Shown: piece by piece, positions 1-8,638 of the stretch
Layout: each line of letters begins with the position of its first letter
Numbering within the stretch: the stretch's first letter is position 1
Origin: an uncultured Bacillota bacterium
Lineage (GTDB): Bacteria; Bacillota; Clostridia; Christensenellales; UBA1242
Direction of reading: 5' to 3'
Length of the DNA stretch: 49,754 nt
Assembly: GCA_947053645.1 (NCBI GenBank)
Contig: CAMRTM010000006.1
Location: 1 to 49,754, forward strand
Position numbers and translations under genes: made by a program
The notes under the pieces: model-generated
Told to the model about the DNA's origin: nothing
Database searches by the model: none
The model's input: only the letters and a program-made list of their open reading frames with translations

Positions 1-147
1 ATAATATTACTTGAATTGCAAGAATATATTTCTTTCTTTTACTAATCTCTTTGCTACTTTCTCTATTACCTTTTCTTTCTTTGCAAATTTTCTGCAAAAT
101 CCCTTATTATTTATATAATAGAATTTGATAGAATAATATAATAAGCG

Positions 148-321
148 TCAACCTGCTTTCTTTTTAGGCTTATAAGCAGGACAGGCGATAGCAGTGATTT
201 TATAACTTTGTTTACACTCATTCTCACATGACTTGCATAACTCGTCATAGCAAACTCTATGCCTTTTACCTGTTTTGAGGTAAAAAATGTTCTCTTCTAT
301 GAATTTCTTACTTAATTTCAT
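148..321 (-). CDS. small cysteine-containing protein, probable start MKLSKKFIEEN
   Basis: ORF with several Cys residues (CYDELCKSCENECKQ); internal ATG at MKLSKK preceded by aggagg-like sequence; sits in the putative mobile element. Confidence 0.45.
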   Translation of the reverse strand: MKLSKKFIEENIFYLKTGKRHRVCYDELCKSCENECKQSYKITAIACPAYKPKKKAG

Positions 322-477
322 GCTTTCATTTCCTCCTTTAATTGATTCATGCTCTGTGGCTGCGTTAAATGACTTATAGCGAACAAAACTGCTGTTTTGC
401 GAGCAATTTATCAACTCAAATAATCGTTAACCTTAAAATTGAAAAAATCTTCAATTTTGCGACTTATTTTTTCAGGG

Positions 478-684
478 CTAATTCCCACTGAATAAATAGT
501 CAATGCTATTGTTCTCTTGAAACAAAGAAGCGATTTCTTTACACTCTGGCATTCTAAATGGAATTTTGCCATTTACTTTAAGCCTAGCAGTGTCAACTTT
601 GATATTCAAAAGACTTGCAATGTCTTTTATACTAATATCTTGCTTTATCATTTCTGCCTTTAAGTTTCTATACATAAGTTTCAC
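478..684 (-). CDS. small XRE/Cro-type HTH regulator
   Basis: 68-aa protein with HTH-like IKDIASLLNIKVDTARLKVNGKIPF; cacctcctt (RBS) upstream; divergent from the next repressor gene. Confidence 0.65.
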   Translation of the reverse strand: MKLMYRNLKAEMIKQDISIKDIASLLNIKVDTARLKVNGKIPFRMPECKEIASLFQENNSIDYLFSGN

Positions 685-698
685 CTCCTTTTAGTCAA

Positions 699-747
699 GT
701 ATACAAAACTATACTTTGACAATTATATTATATTTAGTTTTGTATAC
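699..747. promoter_or_regulatory. operator-like inverted repeat between divergent repressor genes
   Basis: Perfect 13-nt arms GTATACAAAACTA (699-711) and TAGTTTTGTATAC (735-747) flanking a TTGACA box (716-721). Confidence 0.6.
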
Positions 748-880
748 CATGTCAAGCAAAATTTGTATAGTTTTACATATTTTTTATAAATTTTTTTGCA
801 GAAATTTTATAGGTTTATTTATTTTCCTTTACACAACATTCCTTTTTGTGTATAATATAGGCATCAAAGTGAGGCTTAAT

Positions 881-1285
881 ATGACTATTATGGAAAGAAT
901 AAAAAAAATCATGGATGAGAAAAATCTCACCAAAGCAGACCTTGTTAGACTTTCGGGGTTAAAAAAACCTACCATTTATAGAATATTTGATGAAAGTATA
1001 GATGGCAGCAAAATTAGAATTGAAACTCTTGCACCTATTGCAAAGGCGCTTGATGTAGATTTAGATTATTTATTAGGGAAAGAACCAGTAAATGTTCCAC
1101 CTAGTTTTATGGAGATGACACAAAAGATTTATGAAGCAACAAAAGGGGCAAGAAAACAAGTCGAAGAAATCTCAAAGATTTTAGAGAAACTGCCTAAATT
1201 GTCAGAAGAGCAAATATACCAATTAAATTTATATATTAAACTTTTCCCTGACAAAGACAACAATAAAAAAGACACCGATGATTAG
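881..1285 (+). CDS. XRE-family HTH repressor (CI-like)
   Basis: MERIKKIMDEKNLTKADLVRLSGLKKPTIYRIFDES HTH; internal ATG at 881 is more likely than the ORF-track start at 716. Confidence 0.75.
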   Translation: MTIMERIKKIMDEKNLTKADLVRLSGLKKPTIYRIFDESIDGSKIRIETLAPIAKALDVDLDYLLGKEPVNVPPSFMEMTQKIYEATKGARKQVEEISKILEKLPKLSEEQIYQLNLYIKLFPDKDNNKKDTDD

Positions 1286-1298
1286 TCGGTGTCCTCTT

Positions 1299-1850
1299 TT
1301 AATCTTCTCCATATATGCTATACCAATCATTGATTATTATATATGGGTCAGTCTTCCAGAATAGCAAATATTTATCAATTACTAATTTATAATCGCCATC
1401 CTTTTCCTTTTCTGGAATTTCAAATACTATATAGTAATCTTTTGAAAAGCCTGCTCCTACAGATGCATTTTTCATTCTGTTATACATATAGATATAATCT
1501 TTTGCTTCATAAGTTTTACCACTCGGTGAGGTTAGAGTGAAATTACTTAAAAACAAATCTTTGCTTCTTTTTGAGTTGTTTGTAATTTTAATCTTGATAT
1601 ACATAAAATAATAATCTGTTTTTATAGTTCCACCTAAAGTGCTAGGTATAGTTTTTTGTATTGAAGCCTCATAAACTCGATAATATATATCGTCTTCTAT
1701 CAAATCTTCATACATATTGCAAAAATTTACTTCTTCCTTGTTATCCGAATCGTCTGGCTTATCATTTCCACAAGCACAAAGGCAAAAAACACTTATAACT
1801 ATAAAAAGTAGTAGAAATATTCTAGCAAAATCTTTTCTATAACGAACCAT
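1299..1850 (-). CDS. lipoprotein, DUF4352-like
   Basis: Signal peptide with lipobox (FCLCAC); YYFMYIKIKITNNSKRSKDL...LTSPSGKTY resembles DUF4352; RBS aaggagg. Confidence 0.6.
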   Translation of the reverse strand: MVRYRKDFARIFLLLFIVISVFCLCACGNDKPDDSDNKEEVNFCNMYEDLIEDDIYYRVYEASIQKTIPSTLGGTIKTDYYFMYIKIKITNNSKRSKDLFLSNFTLTSPSGKTYEAKDYIYMYNRMKNASVGAGFSKDYYIVFEIPEKEKDGDYKLVIDKYLLFWKTDPYIIINDWYSIYGED

Positions 1851-1994
1851 AATTCCTCCTTATACTAATTGATATTTGATAATATAAATTCATGCTTTAT
1901 ATTTTCTATTCTATCACAAAATATTAGATAGTGTCAATTAGTTAAAGCAAAAACATTTTGATTTATAATTATTCCTGTAATAAAGGAGGCTTTT

Positions 1995-2297
1995 ATGGAC
2001 TGGAATATTAAGAAAGTAATTGATAGAATTTCATATTTTAGAACCAAAAAGAATCTTTCTGCTCGTAAGTTATCTATGACAATAGGCAAGTCGGAACCAT
2101 ACATTCACTCATTAGAGAACGGCGGATTTGACCTTTCATTAAAAGTATTATTAGATATATTTGAGGTGCTTGAAATCTCGCCAACGGAGTTTTTTAGCGA
2201 AAATCCAGAGCAATACAAGAAAGATTTGAAACTTATTGAATACTTTTCTAAATTGAGTGAAAAGCAAAAGGATGCAATTCTTAACCTATACAATTAG
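1995..2297 (+). CDS. XRE-family HTH transcriptional regulator
   Basis: KKNLSARKLSMTIGKSEPYIHSLENGGFDLSLKVLLDIFEVLEISPTEFF; RBS aaaggagg. Confidence 0.85.
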   Translation: MDWNIKKVIDRISYFRTKKNLSARKLSMTIGKSEPYIHSLENGGFDLSLKVLLDIFEVLEISPTEFFSENPEQYKKDLKLIEYFSKLSEKQKDAILNLYN

Positions 2298-2305
2298 AGT
2301 AAATA

Positions 2306-2342
2306 CAAAAATTCACACTTTTCGGGTGTGAATTTCTTTTTG
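2306..2342 (+). terminator. intrinsic terminator
   Basis: AAATTCACAC-TTTTCGG-GTGTGAATTTCTTTTTG. Confidence 0.75.
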
Positions 2343-2563
2343 TTTTACAAGCGTTCTCATGTATCTATAATAAATATATGAGTAAAAAAAGTTTGGGCTT
2401 TTTCGTGAAAAGTATGTAATTTTTGGGTTTTATGGCATTGAAAAAAACACCTTAAATATATGTAGAAACGGGATTTTTGAGTAGTCGGCATATTCTATAT
2501 AATTATATATGCTGAAAATTGATTTGACAAGTTTTATAAAACGGCATAAAATATCCATGTTAA

Positions 2564-2620
2564 GACTTAAAATCCTGAGTTCGCAAGGACGTGTGGGTTC
2601 GACTCCCACCACCGGCACCA
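2564..2620 (+). repeat. 3' half of tRNA-Leu(TAA); putative att site (attR/attL) of an integrative element
   Basis: GACTTAAAATCCTGAGTTCGCAAGGACGTGTGGGTTCGACTCCCACCACCGGCACCA: anticodon loop, variable region, T-arm GTGGG/CCCAC, acceptor CACCGGC and CCA present; matching 5' half (GCCGGTG...) absent upstream. Confidence 0.75.
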
Positions 2621-2874
2621 CTCAAAAAACTGGCTAATTGGTTTCAACTTTTGAAGAATCAAAAGTCTACAACCTTAACGCCAGCTTTTTTCGTTTTGCG
2701 ACCAAACGAAATCGCAGCAACGCTTGGCGATTTGTCGCAACCTAATAATATGATTTTATATATCTTCTACCAATGTTACTATTTACTTTTAAGGGTTTTT
2801 ATTGCCTCCGTTAAAAAATTCAGTCTTGAAATGCGGTTTTTATTGTGATATAATTTCAATAAAGAGGTAAAAGC

Positions 2875-3528
2875 ATGAAACTTATCGATAATATTTTGGA
2901 GTATCAATTTCAACATAATTATGCTAAATATAAACTCGATGGAATAATCAAAAATTTCGACGAAAAATTTTATCATCAATTTGACGGAATGTATTTTCAG
3001 GGACTTCCTATTTATCATCATTTAAAAGAAAACTATTTGACACAAGGACGATGCTACGATGCCTCAGCCACCCTTGGCCTGGCATTTGGAAAAGAAGCAT
3101 TTATTTGCCGTGGAAAATTATTAAGCATGAGCAAGGCTTGGGGCAAAGGAAGGCTTGGACATGGTTGGGTGGAAAAAGGCGGATATTGTTATGACACTAC
3201 TTGGAAAATCGCTTGTCCTAGTAATATATATTACAAAGTATTTAAGCCGATAAAAATCAACAAGATAAGTTATGATAAATTCTTTGATGATTGTAAGTCG
3301 CTTAGAGATTGGACAATCCGTGACAAAGAATGGTATGAAAACAATTATTCTTCCGCTAATTTAATAATTATGGCATTGCGGTCTATTACCAAAAAAGAAT
3401 TGGAAGAATCAAATCTTACTAAAGAGCAAAGGGCATACCTAGAAAAACTTTTACTAGATTTGCCAGATGAATACAAGGCGGAAAGGCCTGAAACAATGAA
3501 GCATTTTATAAGAGAGGAACAACAATAA
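2875..3528 (+). CDS. uncharacterised protein, possible transglutaminase-like Cys/His/Asp fold
   Basis: 217 aa; RCYDAS ... GHGWVEKGGYCYDTTWK is compatible with a Cys-His-Asp arrangement; weak family call. Confidence 0.5.
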   Translation: MKLIDNILEYQFQHNYAKYKLDGIIKNFDEKFYHQFDGMYFQGLPIYHHLKENYLTQGRCYDASATLGLAFGKEAFICRGKLLSMSKAWGKGRLGHGWVEKGGYCYDTTWKIACPSNIYYKVFKPIKINKISYDKFFDDCKSLRDWTIRDKEWYENNYSSANLIIMALRSITKKELEESNLTKEQRAYLEKLLLDLPDEYKAERPETMKHFIREEQQ

Positions 3529-3589
3529 GCGAGTATAATTAATTTTTATTAATTTCTAACAATAATTTTTGCCAAAGAAGATTTAAAGA

Positions 3590-3627
3590 AAAAAGAAGGA
3601 GAAACTGAAAGTTAATCCTTCTTTTTA
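3590..3627. terminator. hairpin between convergent genes
   Basis: AAAAGAAGGA ... TCCTTCTTTTT. Confidence 0.5.
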
Positions 3628-4008
3628 TTTCATAAGTAGCCATGTGAAAAGTGTTGTACATATGGAAACAAGAACTGGCAGCATGAATGAAAACCAAAAA
3701 TTATTGAATAGTGATTTACGGTACTTTACATCATAGATAAGCCCCTCTTCCTTTAAAGTTATTCCACTTATCATAAGATTCTCATTCCCATTTTTATATG
3801 TTGATACATATTCATAATTCACTGGCTCTTTGACCAGCGTAATATAGCCACCTAATTCCAAACTTAAGAGCACCTTCGTTAGTTCTATATTATTTCCTAG
3901 TTCATAATACATAGCGTCAACAAACTTAAAGTTAAAGTTCTTGTCGCTTAACTCTGTATTTTTCTTTTGAAGATACTTTAAAACCTTTCGTTCACTAAAA
4001 TTTAACAT
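3625..4008 (-). CDS. small protein with C-terminal transmembrane helix, possibly winged-helix-like N-terminus
   Basis: MLNFSERKVLKYLQKK... and C-terminal FWFSFMLPVLVSICTTLFTWLLMK; start trimmed to MLNF just after the upstream gene ends at 4020. Confidence 0.55.
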   Translation of the reverse strand: MLNFSERKVLKYLQKKNTELSDKNFNFKFVDAMYYELGNNIELTKVLLSLELGGYITLVKEPVNYEYVSTYKNGNENLMISGITLKEEGLIYDVKYRKSLFNNFWFSFMLPVLVSICTTLFTWLLMK

Positions 4009-4019
4009 CCTTCTTCCTT

Positions 4020-5639
4020 TTATAATTCTTCTGACGCGTCCCTTATTGGCTTTAGCGTGAATGCTATCCAAAGATATAATAAAATCGTAAATCCACTTGT
4101 AATAGGAAGTGCTATCTTAGCACCTAAGGTTAATCCGCCAAAGAAGGAAAGTGCCAAGAGGTAAAGATTAAAAAGTCCTATGGCTGTATTTAATATTATT
4201 CCAAAAATAAATACAGAAACATTGACATATCGGCCACCATGTTGCAAGCATAGAAATACTATTTGTAATATCAACAAAAGCCCGCTTACAAACGCAACAT
4301 ATCGAAGAGTGGAATCTAAGAAAGATAATCCTATTGATGCACCAATCAAGACAACCATTAAGTATTGCGCAAGTACTGAAAACTTGTATGCCATAATCTT
4401 TCCCGGCTTCTGACCTTGTACGGTCTTCACTTTATGAAGCCCCTTTTCATCCTCTACATATACACTCTTGCGACGACTATTCACAATTGGAAGTGTACAT
4501 AAACCATAAATTGAAGTCAGGTAAATTGAAATATAAAAGAAAATTCCACCAACTGTAAAGTATTCAAACCCAGTAACTGACATAATAGCAACCGTATCTA
4601 CAAACAGCACTATACTCATTACCACCGCAAGCACATTGTTTGCTGTGTTCATTTTTCGTCTAGCAGAGCGAGGTAAAGCACAAGCAATTATCCAGTATAC
4701 AACATTAAACACAAGCACCAAAACACAAATTACACCTAATCCCACGCTGATAAAATTACCCTTCCACTCAAACAAGGCGTCAAACATTGAAGCATGAATC
4801 TGTTTTAGCCATACCACTCCATCGAATGCAATCACAAACATCAAACATAATGACAGCAAAGCAAAGATTGAAATACCGAGCATAAACCAATGTTTTGTTT
4901 CATAGCCACTTACATCAACCTCATGATAAGTGTATACTTCGTCGCGACTGAAATCGCCACCTTCAAGATTCATTGCAATAAGAAGTATTATTTGGGTTAC
5001 AACATTGGCTAGCAACATTATATAGGTTATAATACCCCCGACCGAAACTCTATCAGTAAACAAAAACATGATAATTATCGTTACAACAAGGCTTAATCCT
5101 GCAAACACACATAAAAATACATTATTTAATACCTTTAATCTTGCCCGAGCATAGTTACTTAGTGCAAGCAATACCGACCAATATATTATTTCAAAGCCAA
5201 GCACAACTAGGGACAATATACCAAGTGTTAAATAAAAGAAATTGTTGGTAGAAAAGAGTAGTTTCATAAGTGAGCCGACCCCGTTGCTTGCATTGAATCC
5301 CGGAACGAACATAAGACATAGTGCTATAAAAGCCATAACAGGTACGGCAATTACGCTCCACCCTTGTTTCATTCCATATCGATTATAGCCAACAAGTTGT
5401 TGGCGTTTTACCTTATATTCTTCAGTTATACAATCTTTTTTCTTCTGTTTAAGAAGTTTATCTATTGAAATTTTATAAAATTTTGAAATTGCAACAAGTT
5501 CATCGGCGGTAGGCTCTCTTTTACCTTCTTCAAGTTCTTTTAATTGTTCGCAGGAAAAAGACAAGAGTTTACTTGATACCTCTTGACTTAAATTTTGTTT
5601 CTCTCGTAGTTTAATTAGATTTTCTTGAAACAACTTCAT
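4020..5639 (-). CDS. XRE HTH domain fused to a polytopic membrane protein
   Basis: N-terminal HTH (LIKLREKQNLSQEVSSKLLSFSCEQLKELEEGKREPTADELVAISKFYKISIDKLL) followed by many hydrophobic segments. Confidence 0.8.
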   Translation of the reverse strand: MKLFQENLIKLREKQNLSQEVSSKLLSFSCEQLKELEEGKREPTADELVAISKFYKISIDKLLKQKKKDCITEEYKVKRQQLVGYNRYGMKQGWSVIAVPVMAFIALCLMFVPGFNASNGVGSLMKLLFSTNNFFYLTLGILSLVVLGFEIIYWSVLLALSNYARARLKVLNNVFLCVFAGLSLVVTIIIMFLFTDRVSVGGIITYIMLLANVVTQIILLIAMNLEGGDFSRDEVYTYHEVDVSGYETKHWFMLGISIFALLSLCLMFVIAFDGVVWLKQIHASMFDALFEWKGNFISVGLGVICVLVLVFNVVYWIIACALPRSARRKMNTANNVLAVVMSIVLFVDTVAIMSVTGFEYFTVGGIFFYISIYLTSIYGLCTLPIVNSRRKSVYVEDEKGLHKVKTVQGQKPGKIMAYKFSVLAQYLMVVLIGASIGLSFLDSTLRYVAFVSGLLLILQIVFLCLQHGGRYVNVSVFIFGIILNTAIGLFNLYLLALSFFGGLTLGAKIALPITSGFTILLYLWIAFTLKPIRDASEEL

Positions 5640-5648
5640 ATTAATTAA

Positions 5649-5678
5649 AGTATACCTACCTTATCTTATTCATGTCAA
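5649..5678 (-). promoter_or_regulatory. sigma70-type promoter for the HTH-membrane protein gene
   Basis: Minus strand TTGACA-18 nt-TATACT, with the -10 only 9 nt from the ATG. Confidence 0.6.
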
Positions 5679-5718
5679 CCTTAACTAAATCAAAACTTTA
5701 CGAAATGTGAAAATATTG

Positions 5719-7365
5719 TCAAATTTGGTTTTTCTTATGACAATACAAATAGAATATTTGATACCTTTTTGATAAATTATTAATAATTTTTTTCATTATT
5801 TCCAGTTTTTCATCATCAAGATTGACAAATGGGTCGTCTAATATCAGAATTGGAGCCTCTTTTTCATATATCTTTTCAAGCAGTGCGAATCTTTTACATA
5901 TCGAAACTATGTCTTGATAGCCCTGACTAAGGTATTCAAATTCTTTATCGCCGAGGTTAGTTCGCTCTATCGCTTCAAAATTTACATTTAATGATATGTT
6001 TTTGTCAGCAAGAGCAGAAAAATATCTATTAAAAGATTCTTGCATTGGCTGAATATATCTTTGGCTCACATTTCTTTCCGCCATTTTCATAAATTCTATG
6101 GTCTTTTCTAGCAATTTTATATTTTTTTGTGCATTAAGTGAAAGTTCTGTCTTTTTGTCAAGTTCCTCTTGCACATCATCAAGTCGCAGAGCAAGTTGCT
6201 CATATTCCCTATTAATGCTTTTTAGTTTCTCATTTTTTATCGACTCATCTTTATCAATAGTATGATACTGCATTTGAAGAGTCTGCAATCTTGCTTCTTC
6301 ATAAACCCTTTCTTGTAGATAATTTTTATATTCATTTTGCTTTAATTTAAGTAAGTTTTCTTTTTCTAAATCTGGCTTTCCCTTAACCGGGCGTTTTATG
6401 ATAAATAACATTCCTATCACATAACCAATGATAAGAACGAGCGCTATTGCAATGCAACCAGCAAGTTCAAACACATTTGTTACTCCTAAGGCTATGATTC
6501 CACCTAGCAAGAAAATCAGCAAAATTGAAAATCCGATAATAAGTCCTCTACTATTACGAGGTAAAGAGTTGGTGGTGGTAAGAGAGGATTGAAGCGAAAT
6601 TATCTCTCCTTCAAGCAAGTTTTTCTTTCTATTGTAGCCTTCAATTTCAGACTTTATTTTTAGTTCCTTATCTATTTTCTCCTTTATCTCACTAAGATTT
6701 GCATTTCCTTGCTTGACAAGAGTATTCTTCTCCTCCTCTAAAGCAAGCAGACTTTTTCGCAAATTTTCTTTTTTAAATGCCAAATCTTCAAGTTCTGATT
6801 TCGCCACAACTTCCCGTTTTAAAGCCCTCATTTTCTCCGCAATTCTTTTCTTGCCACTTTCAAGGTTTTGAAGGTCATATTCAAACTTATTTGCGCCAGT
6901 TAGATTTGCCCTTGCCTCGTCATTTATAGAGCCCTGCAAATTAAGTTGTGGAAAAAATGCGGTAATTTCAAAAGTTTCCCTACCAACTCCAAATAGTTCT
7001 TCTCCTAAATTTTTTGTAAATTTTTCGCTTACAAGAGCGGTTGATAAATCTGTAAGAGAAAAACTATCTCCCTCAGGTGTGTCTGCAAAGGTGCGTACCA
7101 CGCGGAATCTTCCATCATCACATTCAAAATCTAAACTTCCACCATATACTCCGCCATGCCACGGCTTACGCTTACTACGCACTGCAACATATGATTTATT
7201 ATTCCCCTTCTTGGGCATACCATATAACATTGCACCAATAAAGTCAGCAAGGGTACTTTTTCCCCAGCCGTTTTCCTTGTATATGCTTACAAGACTTTCG
7301 ATATTCTCTAATGTAAAATCATGGAGTTTACCAAAATTTTCAATATGTAATCTAATTATTTTCAT
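5719..7365 (-). CDS. YhaN/SbcC-like AAA ATPase with central membrane segments
   Basis: N-terminal MKIIRLHIENFGKL...ENGWGKSTLADF, C-terminal LSQGYQDIVSICKRFALLEKIY...PILILDDPFVNLD; two hydrophobic helices between coiled coils. Confidence 0.85.
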   Translation of the reverse strand: MKIIRLHIENFGKLHDFTLENIESLVSIYKENGWGKSTLADFIGAMLYGMPKKGNNKSYVAVRSKRKPWHGGVYGGSLDFECDDGRFRVVRTFADTPEGDSFSLTDLSTALVSEKFTKNLGEELFGVGRETFEITAFFPQLNLQGSINDEARANLTGANKFEYDLQNLESGKKRIAEKMRALKREVVAKSELEDLAFKKENLRKSLLALEEEKNTLVKQGNANLSEIKEKIDKELKIKSEIEGYNRKKNLLEGEIISLQSSLTTTNSLPRNSRGLIIGFSILLIFLLGGIIALGVTNVFELAGCIAIALVLIIGYVIGMLFIIKRPVKGKPDLEKENLLKLKQNEYKNYLQERVYEEARLQTLQMQYHTIDKDESIKNEKLKSINREYEQLALRLDDVQEELDKKTELSLNAQKNIKLLEKTIEFMKMAERNVSQRYIQPMQESFNRYFSALADKNISLNVNFEAIERTNLGDKEFEYLSQGYQDIVSICKRFALLEKIYEKEAPILILDDPFVNLDDEKLEIMKKIINNLSKRYQIFYLYCHKKNQI

Positions 7366-8375
7366 AATGACAAATCATCTCCTCTTAAAGCCTCTATGGA
7401 GATTTGGCTGATTTGCGTTTTTTCACTATCGCTTAGGGTGTCATCCTGCATGATAAGCGATAAAAGTTCTGCCTTGAAAGAAAGTTTCTCTGCCTTAAGT
7501 TTTTCAAAGTCAATCTTTATTTGACTTTCGTCCCTAAGTTCAAAACAAAAATATCTTGCTTTAAATTTCTCTTCAATTAGGTGAAGATATTTTTCACTGT
7601 TCTCTTCATAACTACCTTTAAGCACCACCCTTACAAGGTCATTCGTAGAAATATCATTTAAAGCGTACTCCACCTTTTGAACTATTTCATTGAACTTATT
7701 TTGTCCCGAAATATCAACATCTACAATTTTGTATCTTCTAAAGGCAAACGGAACAAAGTGATGTGACATAGTAATAGTATCGAGAACTACAAAACCTTTA
7801 TCTCCGCACTCATCAAAGCCATTACCTTGAAGGGTGCCACAGTACACAGCATTTCCCCTTCCAAAATCTCTTTCGCAGTATGAATGCAAATGTCCGAGTG
7901 CAAGATAATCTACAAAATCCCCCTTTAAGGATTTGATGTCAATATAATCATTCCCGCGAGAGAAGATGTCGCCGTGCATTACAACAATATTTTTATCTTC
8001 TTTTTGTAAGGTCTGCAAATTACTTCCGTCACTTATTACAACCCTGTCAAGACGAACAGAGCCTTTTAAAATTACAAAATTTTCAGGATAGGAAAAAATA
8101 GCCTTTTCTTCGTCATGATTACCAGAAATATATATAACGGGCTTTGAAAAATCTTGGACAGCGTTAAAAAACACCCTCTCTATTTTAGCAGAAATTTCGC
8201 TTGTATGAAAAAGGTCACCACATATTAGAAGGGCGTCAATACCATTATCTTTTGCATAAGAAAAAAGGTCAGAACATATTTTCAATTGCTCCGAAAGAAC
8301 CACCTTTCTTTGTGAGGCGTTAAGTTTCCTATTTATCGCACCAAGATGCAAGTCAGCGGTATGGAGTATTTTCAT
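7362..8375 (-). CDS. YhaO/SbcD-like DNA repair metallophosphoesterase
   Basis: MKILHTADLHLG, GDLFH, SGNHDE, VMHGD, GHLH motifs; 4-bp overlap with the ATPase gene. Confidence 0.88.
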   Translation of the reverse strand: MKILHTADLHLGAINRKLNASQRKVVLSEQLKICSDLFSYAKDNGIDALLICGDLFHTSEISAKIERVFFNAVQDFSKPVIYISGNHDEEKAIFSYPENFVILKGSVRLDRVVISDGSNLQTLQKEDKNIVVMHGDIFSRGNDYIDIKSLKGDFVDYLALGHLHSYCERDFGRGNAVYCGTLQGNGFDECGDKGFVVLDTITMSHHFVPFAFRRYKIVDVDISGQNKFNEIVQKVEYALNDISTNDLVRVVLKGSYEENSEKYLHLIEEKFKARYFCFELRDESQIKIDFEKLKAEKLSFKAELLSLIMQDDTLSDSEKTQISQISIEALRGDDLSL

Positions 8376-8430
8376 AGATTTATTATACCATAAGGAAAGT
8401 AAAACTGCAAAGTATTTTTAAAATTGGGTA

Positions 8431-8457
8431 TTGACAAATCCCTCCCCCGAGTATAAT
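8431..8457 (+). promoter_or_regulatory. promoter-like sequence
   Basis: TTGACA-15 nt-TATAAT. Confidence 0.5.
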
Positions 8458-8575
8458 GGAGGACAGGAGGGCGACCATTATGGAAATAGGTTAACTCTAA
8501 AAAAACACACCGAAGGTCTATAAGTTTTGAAACTAGCAAAAAATTGAACCCCATAAAACGAGGTTCAATTTTTTA
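8458..8575 (+). ncRNA. candidate short transcript (sRNA or leader with 4-codon ORF)
   Basis: Promoter-like sequence upstream, ATAATGG/CCATTAT inverted repeat around AGGACAGGAGGG, ATGGAAATAGGTTAA (MEIG*), intrinsic terminator at the end. Confidence 0.35.
8539..8575 (+). terminator. intrinsic terminator
   Basis: AAAAATTGAACC-CCATAAAACGA-GGTTCAATTTTTT. Confidence 0.8.
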
Positions 8576-8638
8576 TTTGGCAAATTAAATGATTTTTTAT
8601 AAAAATATGTTATAATGTTATCTATATAGAGGTTTTAT

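Noticed and set aside
2430-2621. ORF MVPVVGVEPTRPCELRILS...
   Set aside because: Antisense translation of the tRNA-Leu 3' fragment; a classic spurious ORF.
2591-2848. ORF starting MWVRLPPPAPLKK
   Set aside because: Starts inside the tRNA fragment; no RBS or coding character.
5719-8375. Dedicated anti-phage defence system from the SbcCD-like pair
   Set aside because: YhaN/YhaO-like pairs are ordinary chromosomal repair genes in Firmicutes; no defence neighbour is evident.
8372-8554. 60-aa minus-strand ORF overlapping the sRNA-like unit
   Set aside because: No plausible RBS, and it covers a promoter and terminator of the other strand.
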